Below, piece by piece: positions 59,609-64,000 of a DNA stretch of 64,000 nucleotides. The notes beneath the pieces were generated by a model, which had not been told where the DNA came from, did no database searches, and saw nothing but the letters and a program-made list of their open reading frames with translations. Source of the DNA: Thraustochytrium sp. TN22 (Eukaryota; Sar; Bigyra; Thraustochytrida; Thraustochytriidae); the NCBI GenBank assembly GCA_013306675.1, contig JABLUY010000002.1, forward strand, positions 1 to 64,000, given 5' to 3'. A program made the position numbers and the translations under genes. Each line of letters begins with the position of its first letter. Within the stretch, counting starts at the first letter, position 1.

Positions 59609-60048
59609 CGAGCTATAGAAACAGAAAGTGAAACAGAAATTGAACTCATTGAATGCTTAACTTGCGATACTGAGTACCTCATCCCAAAACTTGCGGTTCC
59701 CTACTGCCACACGCTCAGAAGACCACTGCCACAATTGCTGTCCAAAACCGCTGATAGCCGAGTCCTCGGCAAGTATAGCTCGCAGTACCACACCATTGAT
59801 TCCGCAGCCTGTGACCGCTACGGCCAGGGTCTTGAACTGTTAAAGTAGCTGACGCCCAACTGCTAAAGTGCCGGTGCCACCACTGCCAAATCCCCGGTTA
59901 GTAGGGGGAAGGGAACACTGTGTCCCCCCCTCCTAGCCTACCCCCCCCCCCGGTGGAACTGCGATTTTGGCAGTCTCAGGACCGCGAAATCGGCGGAATT
60001 TTTACATATTTTTGTTCGGGTCTGGAAACCGCGACTTTGGCAGTACCC
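59609..60048. other. Right end of the transposon, noncoding
   Basis: Contains G/C runs at about 59898-59951, subterminal palindromes and the motif GCGACTTTGGCAGT just before the right terminal repeat. No gene. Confidence 0.6.
59958..59974. repeat. Subterminal interrupted palindrome, right end
   Basis: ACTGCGATTTTGGCAGT, matching 52457-52473 except at two central bases. Confidence 0.65.
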
Positions 60049-60062
60049 CGATAGCCTAGACG
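60049..60062 (-). repeat. Right terminal inverted repeat of the transposon
   Basis: CGATAGCCTAGACG, the exact reverse complement of 52322-52335. Confidence 0.75.
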
Positions 60063-60260
60063 AGCTTTCGAGGCGTCGCGGCGCGGCGCGGGACCCGGCT
60101 TCCTTGCCAAGGTCCAAGAACCCACCCGGCCGGTCGTCGTAGTCGGCTTTGCGGCGCTGGCGGCCGTCCTGTCCTGGCGAGCCAAGACGAAGACAAGGAC
60201 AAGGACGAGGGCCAGAGGCGACGGGAGCGTCGGGCTGCGCGGGGGCGCGGCACGCCCGAC

Positions 60261-62385
60261 ATGATGCACGTCCACAATGAAGAGCTCCGCGCAGCGCTCG
60301 TAGATGCGGCCGAGGGCGGCAGCACAACATACAAGGGCGCGAGCCGGGAGCAGAACAACGACGACGACGACGACGACGACGACGATCCCTTCGGCACGAA
60401 GCGCATACTGAGCACCGAGCTCATCGACGAGCGCTTCCATGGCGTCTATTACTTTCCGGACATGGTGGACCGCCGCGAGGTCCGGCAGGGGGGCGCTCGC
60501 GGCATGCCACCGCGAGCGCCGCGTAAGCGCACCTCATCACATGGGCCTTCCGTGAGGGCCATGGAACGCATGGTACAAGCAGAAGAAGGTGAGTGAATGG
60601 GCCGGCTGGCTCCAGCCAGGAAGCCAGGCAGCCAAACAGCCAGGCACAAGCAAGCTCTGCGACGCAGAGCAAGCTCGCAACGGACGACGGAAATTGCTAA
60701 CACGCGCACGAACACGATACACAGCCCGGCTTGCCAAGCTGATTGACGACAATGAGCGCTTCTGCAAGGCCCGCTCTCAACGCAAAGAGCTCATCCAGCG
60801 CACCGAGCGCGAACGCAAGACCCGGCTCGCGCGCCAGCGCGCAAGGGAGCTGCGCCAGGCAGGCGCCGCGCTCGTCAGCCGCGAACTCGACGCCCGCGAG
60901 CTCCGCATGCGAAACGAGGAGCGCCAGGTGGTCAACTATCACCGCATGCAGCAGCTATTAGAAGACGAGGCAACCGCGCGCCTCGTGCACCACGAAGACA
61001 AGGCTCTTCGCGAGATCCGACAGCGAGCGCGCCGCGAGCTCGACCTGCAGGACCGCCGCTCCGACACCTCATACTGCCACCGCATCAAGCATGAGCTCGC
61101 TGTGCGCCACACCGAGGCCAGAGCGCGCGAGCGCCGCGCGCACATCGAGCAGAAGCTCGGCGAGGAGGAACGCCGCCTCCAGGCTCTCGTCGAGCGCCGT
61201 GCCGAGCTCCGCCAGAGATTCCTCGACGAGAAGTACCACATCGAGCGGGAGCGCGCCGGCCTCCCGCCCGCGGCTACCCCACACTCACACCAAGCTCTTG
61301 CGCACGAGCCGTGCTTCGACCGCGTCGAGGACGACCACTTCTCGGACCCGCTTGCGCGGACCTATCATGTCCCAGCGCAGTATCCTGGCGCCTACGGTGC
61401 TCGGACGCGGTATTCGGAGCATCTCGGCGCTTCACGCTCCGTCTCTTCTGCTGCTCAGATGCATGATAGGGCGCCGTCAAACGCTCCGAATCGTGAGCAG
61501 CTTCCTATTCGCGCTCCCGCTCAGTCAGTCCCAGCGCCTGACCAAGTCCCACGTGCGCCGTACGCTCTGGCCTTTGCTTCATCGGCTTACGCTCAACCTT
61601 TTTCGCAGGCCAACCAGCCGCAAGCTCAGCTCCATCGGCTCCAGCGAGGTTCTGTCTTTGCACGAAGTGCAGTTCCGCAGCAGCAGTCACAGGGAAGCTT
61701 GATGCACCCGCAGCTTCCGTCGTTTTCATTTCGGCAAGAGGAGCAACATCGAGATCACCAACAGCACCAGATGGACCGCCATGACCACAACCAGCAGCAC
61801 CAGCAACAGCAAATCCTTGCTCGCCCGCAGGGCACCTCGCGGCAGCAAAGTCACCATCAGCCGCAGGTTCAGGGGGGCACACTTGACTCAGCAACCATGA
61901 GCGACCCAGATGAGCCCGCGTCCCCGTTCCATGGACCAACCGCGCTCGCTCTGTACGAGTCTGCCATCCAGGCGCACCACGGAGCCTCCGCTGTTCACTT
62001 TGGAACTCAGAGGTTCAGCGAGGCTGGCGTTGGTTCAAGAGGCGATGAGGCGTCAAGAGGCGATGAGGCGTCAAGAGGCGATGAGGCGTCGAGAGGCGAT
62101 GAGGCGTCGCCATCACCAGCGTCTGCAGTGCATGCCATCGATTTAAGCAAGGCACAGGACCACTCCGCGGGCCTGAATGAGTGGTACTACGTCGACGCAC
62201 AGGGCGAGGTCCAGGGCCCCTTTTCGGACCAGCGCATGCGCACGTGGAACGAGCGAGGCTTGCTTCCCGCGGACCTTCGCATCCAGGCCAACAGCCAGGA
62301 CCTGGCGAGCTTTGCACCGCTCAGCGAGATCTTCACGGACCCCTCCCATGCCTTTCAGTGCGCCACGCACTTTGACGATGAATGA
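60261..62385 (+). CDS. Coiled-coil protein with C-terminal GYF domain, spliced
   Basis: 662 residues from exons 60261-60588 and 60725-62385, joined as GAA GAA G|CC. Exon 1 starts MMHVHNEELRAAL and includes an Asp run. Residues ~105-290 form a strongly charged coiled coil (RKELIQRTERERKTRLARQR and similar). A Gln/His/Pro-rich low-complexity part follows, then four GDEASR repeats at about 545-570. A GYF domain ends the protein: EWYYVDAQGEVQGPFSDQRM, then RTWNERGLLPADLRI. GYF domains bind Pro-rich partners in splicing, translational repression and mRNA turnover. The specific role is unknown. The first start ATG is immediately followed by a second. It begins about 200 bp past the transposon end. 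Confidence 0.8.
60589..60724 (+). other. Spliceosomal intron in the GYF gene (136 nt)
   Basis: Donor AAG|GTGAGTGA, a branch-like GCTAACAC about 27 nt before the acceptor TACACAG|CC. It joins the short N-terminal exon to the long frame, whose own 5' part lacks a plausible start. Confidence 0.85.
62035..62106 (+). repeat. Four 18-bp tandem repeats inside the GYF gene
   Basis: The unit TCAAGAGGCGATGAGGCG occurs four times in frame, the last with one base change, and encodes repeated SRGDEA. Confidence 0.9.
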
Positions 62386-62972
62386 TGATTGGATAGCCAG
62401 CAAGCAAGCAAGCCAGCTAGGAAATCGCCTGCTGCAGCCACAGCGAGGCTCACCTCGCTGCAGTTGTAGCTCGATCAGTGGGATACTTCGTGTGCCCGCC
62501 GCGTCATCCGAGGCCCTTGCACGTCCCAGCGCCAGCGCCAGGCTCCTGAGGACTCTGTCTGGTTTGCGATGGAATAGCCTCGGTCCAGCATGATGTCCGG
62601 GAGGGAAGGCAAACAAACCTTCGTGCGACGGCTAGCGTTTCCACAGCAATGCGCGCCGCGTGCTTTTGAAACAAGTCGCATCGGAATCGAGGCATCGCAC
62701 TCGGAATCGAGGCATCGCACTCGATCGATGCGTCGGCGAAGCTAAAACAACTTCTTCATTGTCAGCATGGACCATCGGTTGGTTCGCGCTTTTTTGTACT
62801 GCTTCGTTTCCCAGCCGCCGTGGCCGGCCGCTGACCGGCCCTCCAAGTTCGCCAACCGCAGCAAACCAACCCAACGGCCGCCGCCGTCAGGGCGACGTGC
62901 GCACGACGGCCGAGCCGGCCGACAGCCGGCAAAAGCCCAGACTCGGAGTCCCGCGGCGCGCGTCAGACCGCA
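62386..62972. other. Intergenic spacer, no gene seen
   Basis: Holds a tandem 20-bp pair at 62681-62720. Otherwise no feature recognised. Confidence 0.5.
62681..62720. repeat. Perfect tandem pair of a 20-bp unit
   Basis: TCGGAATCGAGGCATCGCAC occurs at 62681 and 62701 with no spacing. Confidence 0.95.
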
Positions 62973-64000
62973 ATGTGGCGGCGCTGGTCAGTGCTGGTCG
63001 CGGCGGCCTGGACGGTAGCCGCCGGCGCGGCGCCCATCGCGCCGACGCCGGCGGACTTCCGCGGCCCAGGCGAGTGGGCGGTCCTTGTGGATGTGAGCGG
63101 CGATGGGGATGAGACATGGCGATGCCCGCTCGAGCTGACGCCAGTGCGCGCAGAAGACAACCTCACGTGCGTGGAGCAGGCGGCGCGCCGCCGCGCGATC
63201 TTCTTCGTCCACACCAGTCACGAGGCGGGTGAGGCGTCGCCCACGGCGCTGTGCTCCGTGGAGAGCGCGGCGCGCGCCAACCCGGACGCTGACGTCCGCG
63301 TCGTGTCCTCCTCGTGGACCAGTCTGGGCGGCCTCGAGGACGACCTCCCCAACGTGCGCCTCGTGCGCCTCGACCTGGACAGCGTGTTTGGCGTCTTGCC
63401 GGAGCTGCAGACCTGGTATCGCTCGCGTGCCTGGGACAGCGGCTTCCGTTATCACCACCTTTCAGATGGCGCCCGTCTCGCGCTGCTCTACGGCTGCGGT
63501 GGCACCTACATGGATCTAGACATCATCTCTGTACGCCGCGTTGCGGACATCGCGCTGCGCGCGCACTTCGGCATTGAGGCGAACCCCGACCCTGCGTCCG
63601 GCGTCGAAGGCGTCATCTGCGGTGCCACCATGACCTTTCTGGACGCTCGGCGGGCCTTCGTGCGCGAGCTCGTGCGCGAGTTTACGGGCAGCTTTCAAGC
63701 AGACAACTTTTTTGGCTGGAACGGGCCTCAACTCTTACGCCGTGTCTGGACGCGTCGCACGGAAGAGAATGTGCGCGCAGACAAGGTGCACCTCCTGCCG
63801 CAGCGCGCCTTTTATCACATTCCGTGGCAGCATGTTGGCGCCTTCTTTGAGAGCAACCGGACGCTTGAAGACCTTCTGGCAGACGACGACGCGAGTGCCA
63901 TCCCAATCTTTGCTTTCCACCTCTGGGAGAGCCAGGTCCGGGGCCAGTTGCAGCGCGTCGGAAGCGACTATCGGGCATCCCTCATTGGCGAAATCTACAG
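62973..64000 (+). CDS. GT32-type glycosyltransferase (DXD), partial at window end
   Basis: 342 complete codons; the frame is open at the window edge, so the 3' part is missing. A hydrophobic start (MWRRWSVLVAAWTVAAGAAP) reads as a signal peptide or signal anchor for Golgi or secretory-pathway entry. The catalytic centre is HHLSDGARLALLYGCGG followed by TYMDLDII, with the DXD at about 180-182. Then NFFGWNGPQLLRRVW and PIFAFHLWES match the order in alpha-1,4-galactosyltransferases (A4GALT) and other GT32 enzymes. It would transfer a sugar from a nucleotide donor using Mn2+. Donor and acceptor cannot be told. The ATG at 62973 begins the hydrophobic leader. Confidence 0.85.
   Translation, partial: MWRRWSVLVAAAWTVAAGAAPIAPTPADFRGPGEWAVLVDVSGDGDETWRCPLELTPVRAEDNLTCVEQAARRRAIFFVHTSHEAGEASPTALCSVESAARANPDADVRVVSSSWTSLGGLEDDLPNVRLVRLDLDSVFGVLPELQTWYRSRAWDSGFRYHHLSDGARLALLYGCGGTYMDLDIISVRRVADIALRAHFGIEANPDPASGVEGVICGATMTFLDARRAFVRELVREFTGSFQADNFFGWNGPQLLRRVWTRRTEENVRADKVHLLPQRAFYHIPWQHVGAFFESNRTLEDLLADDDASAIPIFAFHLWESQVRGQLQRVGSDYRASLIGEIY

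Larger units (their letters stand above)
52322..60062. mobile_element. CACTA/Plavaka-type DNA transposon, 7.7 kb, two genes
   Basis: Bounded by a 14-bp perfect inverted pair, CGTCTAGGCTATCG at 52322 and its complement at 60049-60062. Both ends carry the interrupted palindrome ACTGCGA-WWW-TGGCAGT and G-run segments (CTAGTAGGGGGG and, inverted, CTAGGAGGGGGG) within about 210 bp of the tips. Inside lie a transposase (reverse) and a second spliced gene (forward), diverging from a middle spacer. Both genes have long uninterrupted frames, so the copy looks young and possibly complete. A clear target duplication is not seen: flanks read CACAG and AGCTT, giving at most AG, or CG if the outer CG of the ends is host DNA. 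Family placement is by transposase wording and end structure, without a search. Confidence 0.7.

Noticed and set aside
1-64000. CRISPR arrays, bacterial operons or ribosome binding sites
   Set aside because: Spacing, splicing and gene content are eukaryotic; the tandem repeats have no regular unique spacers.

Overview
This 64 kb window is nuclear DNA from a GC-rich, gene-dense, intron-poor microbial eukaryote. Most genes read as one long exon. The three introns I can place are short (61, 136 and 167 nt), with GT(G/A)AGT donors, CTGAC or CTAAC branch-like words and CAG acceptors. Two cilium genes, CEP131/AZI1 and MKS1, imply an organism that builds a flagellum. The rest is core eukaryotic machinery: SMC5/6, MCM, Pol I, diphthamide, EMC, mRNA 5'-end control, SM-type fusion factor, HECT and USP enzymes. 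I cannot name the lineage from this window; a free-living flagellated protist fits.

Layout. 1-15 kb: NSE3/MAGE, the rRNA methyltransferase BMT2, CEP131 (reverse), an orphan 703-residue protein, an ankyrin protein (reverse) and a UBE3A-like HECT ligase with a polyglutamine tract. 15-24 kb: MCM6 with an acidic C-terminal insert, a spliced M23 peptidase-PA fusion (reverse), and two unrecognised proteins. 24-35 kb: a DXO/RAI1 decapping enzyme, an SM protein with an unusual insert and Cys-rich tail whose 3' end is perfectly tandem-duplicated, a conserved protein of unknown role, a USP deubiquitinase and Pol I subunit RPA43 with an unclear 5' end. 35-45 kb: DPH2 (reverse), a degenerate tandem repeat derived from the 3' end of an FCP/NIF phosphatase gene (reverse), several kb of low-complexity spacer, a stranded gene fragment, and MKS1 (reverse). 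45-52 kb: two divergently transcribed paralogues with a signal peptide, an EGF-like module and about seven membrane segments, then EMC4 (reverse).

52.3-60.1 kb is a DNA transposon of CACTA/Plavaka type. It is bounded by 14-bp perfect inverted repeats and has subterminal repeats, a 1224-residue transposase (reverse) and a second, spliced gene (forward). After it come a spliced coiled-coil/GYF protein and a GT32-like glycosyltransferase cut off by the window end.

Neighbouring genes are often convergent with 80-350 bp between stops. Spacers are rich in CGG/CCG runs, (CCTG)n and (GA)n arrays and the word CCAGTGGCA. These GC-rich spacers produce many long but meaningless open frames on both strands.
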